Below, one piece after another: positions 29,563 to 39,400 of a stretch of DNA of 64,000 nt. The notes beneath the pieces were generated by a model. That model did no database searches and had not been told where the DNA came from. It worked only from the letters and a program-made list of their open reading frames with translations. A program made the translations under genes and the position numbers. This DNA is from Pyxidicoccus trucidator (GTDB lineage Bacteria > Myxococcota > Myxococcia > Myxococcales > Myxococcaceae): the NCBI RefSeq assembly GCF_010894435.1, contig NZ_JAAIXZ010000001.1:1518322-1582321 (forward strand), in the 5' to 3' direction. Within the stretch, counting starts at the first letter, position 1; every line of letters begins with the position of its first letter.

Positions 29563-30088
29563 GTCTCGTCCTCCAGGCAGCCCTCAGCCGCGTCATGGCC
29601 CGCTCCAACCGCTTGCGAAAGGTGGCCGGCGGCACCGCCGGACGCTCCGCTTCCCCGAGCGCCACGGCCAGCGTGGCCGCGTCCTCGGGCTTCAAGTCTT
29701 CCAACACGTCCCGCAGCGCCGCCGCCAGCTGCGCCCCCGCCAGCCGCGCTTCCGGCCCCTCCGCCGCGTCGGGAAGGCCCTCGTCCGGGGACGCCTCCTC
29801 GCGACGCCGCAGCCGCGCCTTGCGGTACGTGCGGCACTCATAGGCCGCCAGGGCCAGCACCCACGGCAGCGCGTCGCGCGAGGCCTCGAAGTCCGACGCC
29901 CGGGTGAACACCTTCAGCAGCGCCGCCTGCGCCGCGTCCTCCGCGTCCGCCCCGTCCGGCAGCAGCCGCGCGCAGAAGCGCGCCACGAGCGGGTGCAGCA
30001 CCGCGAAGGCCGGAGTGAACGCACTCCGGTCGCCGTCGGCGAGCCGGGCCATCCACTGCTGCAAGTCCTGCCGTGCCGCGGAGTCCAC
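29549..30088 (-). CDS. ECF-like RNA polymerase sigma factor
   Basis: A protein of about 179 aa with sigma region 2 (FAVLHPLVARFCARLLPDGADAEDAAQAALLKVFTRASDFEASRDALPWVLALAAYECRTYRKARLRR). Region 4 follows (LEDLKPEDAATLAVALGEAERPAVPPATFRKRLERAMTRLRAAW). It would direct polymerase to a small regulon. The start is uncertain: no ATG is in frame, and GTG at 30088 with AAGAGG upstream is the best choice; the frame stays open further upstream. Region 4 is less canonical than in most ECFs. It lies between the uracil-DNA glycosylase gene and its membrane partner. Confidence 0.78.
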   Translation of the reverse strand: MDSAARQDLQQWMARLADGDRSAFTPAFAVLHPLVARFCARLLPDGADAEDAAQAALLKVFTRASDFEASRDALPWVLALAAYECRTYRKARLRRREEASPDEGLPDAAEGPEARLAGAQLAAALRDVLEDLKPEDAATLAVALGEAERPAVPPATFRKRLERAMTRLRAAWRTRHGVE

Positions 30089-30183
30089 GTCCGTGTCCGC
30101 CTCTTCAGCCTGCCGCCCTGCCAGCGTCGCCGCGCCGTCCCCCTCATTAGGCGCACGCCGGAAAAGCGTGACAGGCCCCCCCG

Positions 30184-30861
30184 TCAGCGCGCCAGCGTCC
30201 AGTCCACCGTCGGACGCCCCTTCGCCTTCAGCGCCTCGTTCACCTGGGTGAAAGGACGGCTGCCGAAGAAGCCGTTGCTGGCCGACAGCGGCGAGGGGTG
30301 GGTGCCTTCCAACACCACATGCCGCTTCGCGTCGATGAGCTTCTTCTTCTTCTGCGCGTAGCGGCCCCACAGCAGGAACACCACCGGGTCCTGCTTCGCG
30401 CTCACCGCGCGGATGACCTCGTCCGTGAAGTCCTCCCAGCCGTGCCCCGCGTGGCTGTTGGGCTCCGCCTGCCGCACCGTCAGCACCGCGTTGAGCAGCA
30501 GCACGCCCTGCTTCGCCCACGGAATCAGCGAGCCGTCCTTCGGGCGCGGCACCTTCACGTCGCTCTCCAGCTCCTTGAAGATGTTCACCAGCGAGGGCGG
30601 CGGCGTCACCCCGGGCTGCACCGAGAAGGCCAGCCCGTGCGCCTGGCCCGGCCCGTGGTACGGGTCCTGCCCCAGCAGCAGCACCTTCACGTTCTTGTAG
30701 GGTGTCAGCCGGAACGCGGAGAAGAGGTCCTCCTCCGAGGGGAAGACGGTGGCTGACTTCCGCTCCTTCGCGACGAAGCGCTCCAGCTCTTGGAACGACG
30801 GCGACGCGAGCGCCGTGCGCAGCTCCTTCTTCCAGTCCTCGGGCAGCTTGTCCGCCAGCAT
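30184..30861 (-). CDS. ung: Uracil-DNA glycosylase
   Basis: A 225-aa family 1 UDG that cuts uracil from DNA in base-excision repair. The water-activating loop GQDPYHGPGQAHGLAFSV contains Asp66, LLLNAVLTVRQAEPNSHAGHGWE is present, and HPSPLSASNGFFGSRPFT carries the catalytic His and the Leu that enters the minor groove. The ATG at 30861 sits 9 nt after AGAGGG and is preferred to one at 30870. Length matches the family (about 225 aa). Confidence 0.97.
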   Translation of the reverse strand: MLADKLPEDWKKELRTALASPSFQELERFVAKERKSATVFPSEEDLFSAFRLTPYKNVKVLLLGQDPYHGPGQAHGLAFSVQPGVTPPPSLVNIFKELESDVKVPRPKDGSLIPWAKQGVLLLNAVLTVRQAEPNSHAGHGWEDFTDEVIRAVSAKQDPVVFLLWGRYAQKKKKLIDAKRHVVLEGTHPSPLSASNGFFGSRPFTQVNEALKAKGRPTVDWTLAR

Positions 30862-31138
30862 GGTTCCCATCCCTCTTTCCCTATCCGGGGGCGCGGGCAT
30901 TGAAGCACCTACCCGCGGCGTAGGCCCACTGCTTTCCGTCAGGACGTCCTCCCGACGGGCGCGGGCCGTTTGATGTCCCTGAGTATGCCCCGGGTATCTG
31001 ACATGGCCGGGAGGCTCCGGACGCGTCCCGGGGCCCCCCTGGGGGGTCGTGTTTGTCGACAGTGACACTGGAAGCAGGCAGGCGGGCTGGCGGGGTTCTT
31101 GGGGATGGGGCGGGGGCCGCGCTAGCCTCTCGGTCGCC

Positions 31139-32932
31139 ATGACGATGTACACCGAGTCACTCCGCGCCTTCCTCAAGCCCGTCCTGTCCTATCTGGACGA
31201 CGAGTCGGTGTCGGAGATCATGATCAACGGTCCGACCGACATCTGGATAGAGCGGAAGGGCAAGCTCACGCGAACCGAGGCCGCCTTCACCGAGGAAGGC
31301 CTCATCGGCGCCGCGCGCAACATGGCCCAGTTCGTCGGCCGCCCCCTCACCGACGAGCGCCCCCGCCTGGACGCGCGCCTGCCGGATGGAAGCCGCATCC
31401 ACGTGGTGATTCCGCCCATCGCTCGCATGGGCACCACCATCTCCATCCGCAAGTTCTTCAAGGAGAAGCTGACCGTCCAGTCGCTCATGAAGTTCGGCTC
31501 GCTCACGCCAGCCATGGCGCGGCTCATCGAGGCGGGCATCGCCACCAAGCTCAACATGCTGGTGGCCGGCGGCACGGGCTCGGGCAAGACGACGCTGCTC
31601 AACATCGTCTCCTCCCTCATCCCCGACGAGGAGCGCATCCTCACCATCGAGGACTCGGCCGAGCTCCAGCTCAACCAGTCGCACGTCGTGGCCTTCGAGA
31701 GCCGGCCGCCCGACAAGTTCGGCAAGGGCGGCGTGGACATGGGAGACCTGCTGCACTCCGCCCTGCGTCTGCGCCCGGACCGAATCGTGGTGGGCGAGGT
31801 GCGCGGCGGCGAGGCCTTCCACCTCATGCAGGCGATGAACACCGGCCACGGCGGCTCGCTGGCCACCACGCACGCCAACACGCCCACGGACACCCTGCGC
31901 CGCATCGAGTCGCTGTGCCTCATGTCTGGCATAGAGCTGCCCATGGTGGCCGTGCGCGCCCAGGTGGCCAGCGCCATCAACTTCGTCATCTGCTGCGAGC
32001 GCCTCCATGACGGCAGCCGCAAGACGATTGCCCTCTCCGAGGTGCTCCCCCTCAATGAGAAGGGCGACTACCGCACGCAGGACATCTTCGTCTTCACCCC
32101 GGTGGCCAAGGACGACGAGGGCCACATCCTCGGCTACCACGCCCCCACCGGCATCATCCCCAACTTCGTCGCCAAGGCGCGCGCGTACGGCTTCCCGGAC
32201 CTGGACGAGTCGTTCTTCGACCCGGCGACGTACGGCCTGCCGCCGCCGCCCACCTTCCTCGTCGGTGAGGCGTACACCGTGCGCTGGGCGCCTTCGCTGA
32301 AGCACCGCGAGGAGGGACGGCCGGACCCCGCCCACTTCAAGCAGGAATGGGCCGTGTTCGAGGAGAAGCTCCGGCAGGAGTCCCGCGACGCGAAGGCCGG
32401 CAAGGCGTCCGCGCAGGTGCAGGTGCCCGCCGCGCTGCCCGCGCAGCCCGCGCCTCCGCCCGCCGCGCGGCTGCGCCCGGCCGAGTCTGTCGCCGCGAAG
32501 CCCGCCGCGCCCACGCCTCCCGCGGGGACCCGGCCTCCGGTGGCCGCGCGCCCGCCCCCGCCGCCGAGCTCGGGCGATGACGACAAGACGCCTCCGCCCA
32601 CGCGCAATCCCTTCACCGGCCCGCCCGAGGACACCCACGCCGCGCCGCTCTCCGAGCCCAACGTGGAGGTGGACGCGGAGCTCCTCACCGAGGCCGGCGG
32701 CCGTTCCGCGCCCCCGCGCCGGCCCCCTCCCGCCGCGACGCCCTCGCGGCCCTCCGGCTCCAACCTCGCCACCGGCGCCCGCCCGGCCCTGCCCGCACGC
32801 CGGCCCCCGCCCTCCTCTCCGCCCCGCCTCCCGGACGACGAGGAGGAGGACGCGGGCGGTGGCTCCGAGAAGCTGAATGGCGGGTCCGAGAAGACGCAGA
32901 TCCGCCCCGCGCCCGAGCGGCCCCGGCGCTGA
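31139..32932 (+). CDS. CpaF/TadA-type secretion ATPase with long disordered tail
   Basis: A 597-aa protein. Residues 1-420 are a CpaF-type hexameric ATPase: Walker A GGTGSGKTT (about 143-151), Asp box ILTIEDSAELQL, Walker B RPDRIVVGEVRGGEAF and His box TGHGGSLATTHANT. Such enzymes drive Tad (Flp) pili or related secretion. Residues about 440-597 are a Pro/Ala-rich, low-complexity tail with acidic patches, which ordinary CpaF proteins lack. The ATG is preceded by TAGCCT 10 nt away and no ribosome site. TadE/TadG-type genes lie 21 kb away; no platform protein (TadB/C) is next to it. Confidence 0.88.
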   Translation: MTMYTESLRAFLKPVLSYLDDESVSEIMINGPTDIWIERKGKLTRTEAAFTEEGLIGAARNMAQFVGRPLTDERPRLDARLPDGSRIHVVIPPIARMGTTISIRKFFKEKLTVQSLMKFGSLTPAMARLIEAGIATKLNMLVAGGTGSGKTTLLNIVSSLIPDEERILTIEDSAELQLNQSHVVAFESRPPDKFGKGGVDMGDLLHSALRLRPDRIVVGEVRGGEAFHLMQAMNTGHGGSLATTHANTPTDTLRRIESLCLMSGIELPMVAVRAQVASAINFVICCERLHDGSRKTIALSEVLPLNEKGDYRTQDIFVFTPVAKDDEGHILGYHAPTGIIPNFVAKARAYGFPDLDESFFDPATYGLPPPPTFLVGEAYTVRWAPSLKHREEGRPDPAHFKQEWAVFEEKLRQESRDAKAGKASAQVQVPAALPAQPAPPPAARLRPAESVAAKPAAPTPPAGTRPPVAARPPPPPSSGDDDKTPPPTRNPFTGPPEDTHAAPLSEPNVEVDAELLTEAGGRSAPPRRPPPAATPSRPSGSNLATGARPALPARRPPPSSPPRLPDDEEEDAGGGSEKLNGGSEKTQIRPAPERPRR

Positions 32933-32934
32933 AG

Positions 32935-32967
32935 CCACACGGCGGGGGCCCCTCGGGGCCTCCGTGG
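32935..32967 (+). terminator. Possible hairpin terminator after the CpaF-like gene
   Basis: A GC-rich imperfect hairpin (CCACACGG.../...CCGTGG with GGGGCCCC inside) starts 3 bp after the stop. There is no T-run. The remaining bases to 33213 hold no gene I can support. Confidence 0.3.
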
Positions 32968-33213
32968 AATCCATCCTCGCGCGGGCGCGGTCCATGACGC
33001 AGCGGCCCGTGGGCGCGGCGGTGGGCCCGGGGCCAGGTCTCCGTCCTCCCCGGGGCGTCGGAGGCCCCGCGCCGGGATGACCACCGCCCGACGCCGGGCT
33101 CGTGCCGTGGCCGGTGGGCTGATCTCCCACCGCGCGTTCCGTGGACGGTCCGCCCTCACTGACGGCGCTGGCGGCGATTCCCAACCTTGCGAGGAGCCCG
33201 TGTCGGGGGGAAA

Positions 33214-34179
33214 GTGACCGGCGTGTGGATCTCTCTCCTCGCCGCGCTCACCCTGGCTGCCCAGGCGCCCGTCGCGTCACCCCCGGCGCCCATCACCGTG
33301 CTGGTCGCTCCGCCTGACGCGGCGGGCGCCCCCTCCCACGTCGTCGAGTTCGCGCAGGAGCATGTGGCCGAGCAGCTCAAGGCCCGCGGACTGGAGGTCA
33401 TCCGCGTCGAGGACGTCACCCGGAAGCTGACGGCCTCCAAGCGCCGGGCGCTCTTGCGCTGCAACCGCACGGAGCCCGCCTGCCTCAAGTCGCTCGGCGC
33501 GGCGGGAAAGGCGGAGGTCGTCCTGGTGCCGGAGCTGGGCCAGTTCCTCAGCGGCTACCGCGCGGGCGCCCGCGTCTATTCCTCCACGAACGGCGCGCTC
33601 ATCACCGAGCACCTCGTCCCCGGCGTGGGCGAGGACCAGCTCCTGGACGCGCTCACGAAGTCGCTGGAGGTGGTGGTGCCCCGCACCCGCACGGCGCTGC
33701 GCGGCGCACCGGCCATGCCCTCGATGCAGGACGTGCCGCCGCCGGTGGTCACCCGTCCCTCCCAGCCGAAACCCCAGCCGACTCCTGCCCCGACTCCGGC
33801 GCAGCCCCCGGAGGTCGTCACCTCGGAGGAGCCCGCGCCTCGCGCCTACCCGCTGCGCCGCTGGGCGTGGCTGCCCGCCGCGGGAGGCGTGGCGCTGGCC
33901 GGTGTGGGGACCCTCTTCTACCTGCAGGCCGGCGACAAGTACGACGAGCTGAACACCGGCGGCACCCCGCCCACGACTGTCGAGGACCCGGACGGCGTGG
34001 CGTCGTCCGGACGGCGGGCGCAGACGCTCAGCCGCGTGGCCTTCGGGCTGGGCGCGGCGGGCGTCGCCGCGGGCGTGGTGATGTTCCTGCTGCCCGGTGA
34101 CGAAGAGACGAAGGTGCAGCCCTCTGCCGCCGTGGTCCCTGGCGGGGGCATGGTGGGCCTGTCCGGGACGTGGCCGTGA
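33214..34179 (+). CDS. Secreted protein with Pro-rich linker and membrane segments
   Basis: About 321 aa. The N-terminal hydrophobic stretch (VWISLLAALTLAAQAPVA) looks like a signal peptide. Residues about 30-165 form a domain that resembles the outer-membrane TolB-N/FlgO-like fold (HVVEFAQEHVAEQLKARGLEVIRVEDVTRKL, then a Cys pair in LLRCNRTEPACLKSLG). A Pro/Gln/Thr linker follows (about 185-215), and two hydrophobic segments (about 227-250, 280-300). Starts at GTG 33214 or 33223 fit a GGGGGGAA site; the first is used here. The next gene begins 14 bp after its stop and encodes a lipoprotein, so they probably form an operon. Confidence 0.7.
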   Translation: MTGVWISLLAALTLAAQAPVASPPAPITVLVAPPDAAGAPSHVVEFAQEHVAEQLKARGLEVIRVEDVTRKLTASKRRALLRCNRTEPACLKSLGAAGKAEVVLVPELGQFLSGYRAGARVYSSTNGALITEHLVPGVGEDQLLDALTKSLEVVVPRTRTALRGAPAMPSMQDVPPPVVTRPSQPKPQPTPAPTPAQPPEVVTSEEPAPRAYPLRRWAWLPAAGGVALAGVGTLFYLQAGDKYDELNTGGTPPTTVEDPDGVASSGRRAQTLSRVAFGLGAAGVAAGVVMFLLPGDEETKVQPSAAVVPGGGMVGLSGTWP

Positions 34180-34193
34180 CTTCGAGGAGACTC

Positions 34194-35876
<1,683 letters not shown>

Positions 35877-35976
35877 GGTCCGCCGTTCTCGGCCCGACGT
35901 TGGGGGGGCCTGCCAGGGTGACTCGGCGTGCGGTGCCTGACCGCTCGCCTGGTCCCCCGGGCCCGGTACATCGCGT

Positions 35977-35999
35977 CAGGTGTATCAACCTGCTACGCT
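35977..35999. promoter_or_regulatory. Inverted repeat and -10 box before the Ser/Thr kinase gene
   Basis: CAGGT and ACCTG (35977-35981, 35988-35992) form a 5-bp dyad with a 6-bp spacer, directly followed by TACGCT (35994-35999), 16 nt before the kinase ATG. A plausible promoter with an operator-like dyad. Confidence 0.35.
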
Positions 36000-36015
36000 G
36001 CTCCCCCTGGTTGAG

Positions 36016-37875
36016 ATGGCATCCGAGCTGATCTGCGAGACCTGCGGTCTTTCCGTTCCTCCTGACACCGCCGTGTGCCCGCGCGACGGGACGGTGGTGC
36101 TGACGTCGTTCCACGTGCGCCCGCCCACGCCCGAGCCCAAGGTGGTGGTGCACGCCGCGGATGCCCGGCTCATGGACACCGGCACCAGAGACCCGCTCGT
36201 CGGCCTGAAGCTCGGCGAGTACGAGCTGCGCACCCGCGTGGGCGTGGGTGGCATGGGACTGGTGTACGAGGGCATCCAGCCGCTCATCGGCAAGCGCGTG
36301 GCGGTGAAGGTGCTGCGCCCGGAGCTGGCCCACTCCACCGAGCAGGTGGAGCGGCTGCTGGCGGAGGCCCGCGCCGTCAACGCCATCCGCCACCGCGGCA
36401 TCATCGACATCTTCGGCTTCGGCCAGGTGCCGGACGGGCGGCAGTACATCGTCATGGAGTTCCTGGACGGCCAGGCGCTCGACGCGGTGCTGACGGAGAA
36501 GAACCGGCTGCCGGTGCAGGAGGCCCTCTCGCTGCTGGACGAGGTGCTCGCCGCGCTGGCCGCCGCGCACGGCGCGGGCGTGGTGCACCGAGACCTCAAG
36601 CCCAGCAACATCTTCCTCGTGCGCCAGCCGGACGGCTCGCGCTACGTGAAGGTGCTGGACTTCGGCCTCGCCAAGCGCGCGCAGACGCCCACCGGCCGCA
36701 GCGCGCAGACGCGCACGGACATGGTGGTGGGCACGCCGGAGTACATGGCGCCCGAGCAGGCCCGGGGCCAGGAGGTGGGTCCGATGACCGACCTCTACGC
36801 GCTGGGCGTCGTCACCTTCGAGATGGTGACGGGCCGGCTGCCCTTCGTCGGCACGTCCCCGGTGGACCTGCTGATGAAGCACGTGGAGGCGCGCCCGCCC
36901 CGGCCCTCGGAGTTCGTCCCCGACCTGCCGCCCGCGCTGGACGCCTTCATCCTGCAGATGCTCACCAAGGACCCGGAGGCGCGCCCCAACTCGGCGGATG
37001 CGCTGCGGCAGCAGCTCAACAAGCTGCGGCGCACGCTCCGCTCGTCCACGCGCTCCAACCCGAGCGCCCTCGCGCCCGTCGAGAAGCCGCGCCCGAAGGA
37101 GGACGTGGACTCGCGCCGGCCCACCACGCCCGTGCCCGTGCCCGCGGAGCTGCAGGGCGCGGAGCTGACGTCCCAGGAGCTGCGCGCCGCGGGCGTGTCC
37201 CCGTCCGGACGCAAGCGCGTGCCCATGGCCGTGGCCATCGGCGCCGCCGTGGTGCTGCTGGGAGGAGGAGTCGCGCTCGTCAGCCGTGGCTCGGGCCCGG
37301 TCGCTCCGACGCCGCCCGCTCCGCCAGTGGCCGTCCAGGGCACGGCTCCCACCGGGGTCGAAGCTCCCGTCGCCGGAGCCGCCACGAGCCCTGCCACGGT
37401 GGGGAGCGCGGCGGCCGCTCCGGCCACCGGCCCGAGCACCGCGCCCGTGGAGGCCGCGAAGCAGGGGACGCCCCCCGAGGCTCCCGCCGCCGTGGCGGAC
37501 ACGGCGCCTGGGACTGGGGCCGCGGCGCTGGCGGCTCGGGACCTGGCCCCGCTGACGGAGGCTCGCGCCGAGGCGAGGGCTCCCCGCTCAGGCACCCGCG
37601 GCCGCACCTCCGAGTCCGGGAGTTCGACGCCTCGCGAGGCGCGGGCCCTCTCGGGGAGCGCGCCCCGCCTGAATGACCTGCAGCGGCGCATCGACGACCT
37701 GGAGAGCCGCATCTCCACGCGTTTGCTCGCCGGACAGCTCCAGGACGCCCAGGTGGAGACGGCGTTCAATATGCTGGACAGGTACCGCAAGCAGGCGGAC
37801 TCGGCGGACCGCACCCAGCGGCAGAAGATCTCCGCCGGGCTCAACTACCTGGAGAGCGCCTACCTCAAGCCGTGA
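36016..37875 (+). CDS. Membrane Ser/Thr protein kinase with N-terminal zinc-ribbon-like motif
   Basis: A 619-aa PknB-type kinase. The N-terminus has a Cys cluster (CETCGLSVPPDTAVCPRDG) like a short zinc ribbon. The kinase domain (about residues 65-330) shows GVGGMGLVYEG, the ATP lysine in VAVKVL, HRDLKPSN, DFGLAK and MAPEQARG. A transmembrane segment lies at about 402-420. The outer part is Ala/Pro-rich and ends in a coiled-coil-like domain (LNDLQRRIDDLESRISTRLLAGQLQDAQVETAFNMLDRYRKQADS). It senses an outside or envelope signal and phosphorylates cytoplasmic proteins. The ATG at 36016 lies 16 nt after a TACGCT box. Confidence 0.92.
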   Translation: MASELICETCGLSVPPDTAVCPRDGTVVLTSFHVRPPTPEPKVVVHAADARLMDTGTRDPLVGLKLGEYELRTRVGVGGMGLVYEGIQPLIGKRVAVKVLRPELAHSTEQVERLLAEARAVNAIRHRGIIDIFGFGQVPDGRQYIVMEFLDGQALDAVLTEKNRLPVQEALSLLDEVLAALAAAHGAGVVHRDLKPSNIFLVRQPDGSRYVKVLDFGLAKRAQTPTGRSAQTRTDMVVGTPEYMAPEQARGQEVGPMTDLYALGVVTFEMVTGRLPFVGTSPVDLLMKHVEARPPRPSEFVPDLPPALDAFILQMLTKDPEARPNSADALRQQLNKLRRTLRSSTRSNPSALAPVEKPRPKEDVDSRRPTTPVPVPAELQGAELTSQELRAAGVSPSGRKRVPMAVAIGAAVVLLGGGVALVSRGSGPVAPTPPAPPVAVQGTAPTGVEAPVAGAATSPATVGSAAAAPATGPSTAPVEAAKQGTPPEAPAAVADTAPGTGAAALAARDLAPLTEARAEARAPRSGTRGRTSESGSSTPREARALSGSAPRLNDLQRRIDDLESRISTRLLAGQLQDAQVETAFNMLDRYRKQADSADRTQRQKISAGLNYLESAYLKP

Positions 37876-37877
37876 GC

Positions 37878-38648
37878 TCAGCGGGTGCAGAACACCGGCT
37901 GGGCCATGGCGTTGCGCGCACGGTCCTCGCTCACCAGCTTCCAGCCCGACAGGTCCTCCAGCAGCATGTCGCGGTTCTGCCGGATGACCGTCGGGTTGCG
38001 GCACACCTTGAGGTCGCCGTAGTAGCCGAAGGGCGGCAGGGCCAGTTGGAGCTCCGCCAGCTCCGCGAGCTGGAGGTCGGCCAGGTCGCGCCCGAAGAGG
38101 GCGAAGGCCGCGTCCTCCACGCCGACGACGCCGCGCTCGAAGTAGATGATGGCCAGGTCGTACGCGATGAGCTGGTCCTTCTGCATGAAGGTGTGCAGCC
38201 GGTGCGCGGCCACCGACTGCTGCACGGTGCTCTGGATGCCCAGCGCGTTGGCGATGCGCATGGCGAGCAGGCGCTCGCACCCGCCGTCTCCTGGCGGCGT
38301 CGTGCCCGTCGTCACCCCCGCGAAGAGGCGCCACGCCCAGGCGGGCCCGTCCTCGCGCGGCGTCTGGAAGTACCGGGGGCAGCCCATGTGGCGGATGTAG
38401 AGCGCCACCAGGTCCTTGGGCAGCCGCGAGAAGTCCGGGCGCGCGAAGGTGATGGGGCGGGGGTTCTTCTGGTACTGCCCCGCCCGGAGGCTCATGCGCT
38501 CGCCTTCGATGCTGTGCTTGAGCTGTTTCTCGACGTCGAACTCGCTCTCCAGCGGAGGCAGCTTGCTGGCCGTATAGAGATACGCCAGTGGGATGACCAC
38601 GCCGGCCAGGCCCAGCAGGAACAGCACTATCCAGAGAAGACTCTTCAC
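37878..38648 (-). CDS. GT51 transglycosylase-like protein, degenerate
   Basis: A 256-aa protein with one N-terminal membrane anchor (LLWIVLFLLGLAGVVIPLAYLY). The C-terminal half copies the late GT51 pattern: DLAIIYFERGVVGVEDAAFALFGRDLADLQLAELAELQLALPP, then NPTVIRQNRDMLLEDL, matching the 'xYFGK-DLtl-E-AlLAglP, R..VL..M' ladder of peptidoglycan transglycosylases. The N-terminal catalytic EDxxFxxH region is not visible in its normal form, so it may be non-enzymatic. Several Cys suggest a disulphide-bearing outer domain. GTG start at 38648. Convergent with the kinase gene by 2 bp. Confidence 0.65.
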   Translation of the reverse strand: MKSLLWIVLFLLGLAGVVIPLAYLYTASKLPPLESEFDVEKQLKHSIEGERMSLRAGQYQKNPRPITFARPDFSRLPKDLVALYIRHMGCPRYFQTPREDGPAWAWRLFAGVTTGTTPPGDGGCERLLAMRIANALGIQSTVQQSVAAHRLHTFMQKDQLIAYDLAIIYFERGVVGVEDAAFALFGRDLADLQLAELAELQLALPPFGYYGDLKVCRNPTVIRQNRDMLLEDLSGWKLVSEDRARNAMAQPVFCTR

Positions 38649-38707
38649 ATCCCCAGGTTACCAGGGGAGGCACGCACCCGGCGCAACGGGTTAAAACCGA
38701 ATCCACC

Positions 38708-39400
38708 ATGCGCGATTGGCACCCGGCCACCATCTCCGACACCGCACCCGCCGCCGATGGCCTCACCGACCTCGTGCTCGACATCCAGGGCACACCCCTG
38801 GTGGGCACCCATGCGCACCCCGGGCAATATGTCCGCCTGCGCCTGCCCGGCCAGGAAGAGGGCCTGTTCGCCATCGCCTCCCCGCCCGACCCCCAGGGGA
38901 CACAGTGGGAGTTCCTCCTCAAGGATGGCAGCCCCCTGCCCGATGCCCTCATCCGCCTGACGCCCGGCGCCCGGGTCGAGGTGACCCGGCCCGAGGGCAA
39001 GGGCTTCCCGATGGAGCGCGCCCGGGGGCATGACCTGCTGCTGTTCGCCACGGGCTCCGGCATCTCCCCCATCCGCTCCGTCATCGCCAGCATCCGCCGG
39101 GACCGCGAGGCGTACGGCCGGGTGACGCTCTACTTCGGCGCGCGGACGCCGAGCGCCTTCGCGTACTCGGACGAGTTGCACGAGTGGGAGGCAGGCAGCG
39201 TGCGCGTGGTGCGCACCGTCAGTCAGCCCGGCGCCAGCGGCTGGCAGGGCCTCACCGGCTACGTGCAGGCCCACCTGGGCGAGGAGTCCGTCGAAGGCGC
39301 GGTGGCCTTCCTCTGCGGCCAGTCGGAGATGGTGCAGGGCGTGAAGGCCACGCTCCAGGCGCGCGGGATGCCGCGCACCGACATCCACCTCAACTACTGA
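38708..39400 (+). CDS. Ferredoxin-NADP reductase-like FAD/NAD(P) oxidoreductase
   Basis: A 230-aa two-domain flavoprotein-like reductase. The N-terminal barrel has [22 protein letters not shown] at the place of the FAD-binding RxYS motif, here modified (no Arg-x-Tyr-Ser). The C-terminal NAD(P) domain has [18 protein letters not shown] and [10 protein letters not shown], typical of the family. It shuttles electrons between NAD(P)H and an unknown partner. No 2Fe-2S domain is present. The ATG at 38708 starts just before the barrel. Confidence 0.8.
   Translation: MRDWHPATISDTAPAADGLTDLVLDIQGTPLVGTHAHPGQYVRLRLPGQEEGLFAIASPPDPQGTQWEFLLKDGSPLPDALIRLTPGARVEVTRPEGKGFPMERARGHDLLLFATGSGISPIRSVIASIRRDREAYGRVTLYFGARTPSAFAYSDELHEWEAGSVRVVRTVSQPGASGWQGLTGYVQAHLGEESVEGAVAFLCGQSEMVQGVKATLQARGMPRTDIHLNY

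Noticed and set aside
31053..31060. TGTCGACA palindrome with a CGACAGT-like motif upstream of the CpaF-like gene
   Set aside because: A single 7-base match to the MerR motif in a 64-kb GC-rich window is expected by chance; no paired site is seen.
32970..33210. A gene between the CpaF-like gene and the secreted protein
   Set aside because: Short frames there lack a ribosome site, domains and biased codon use.
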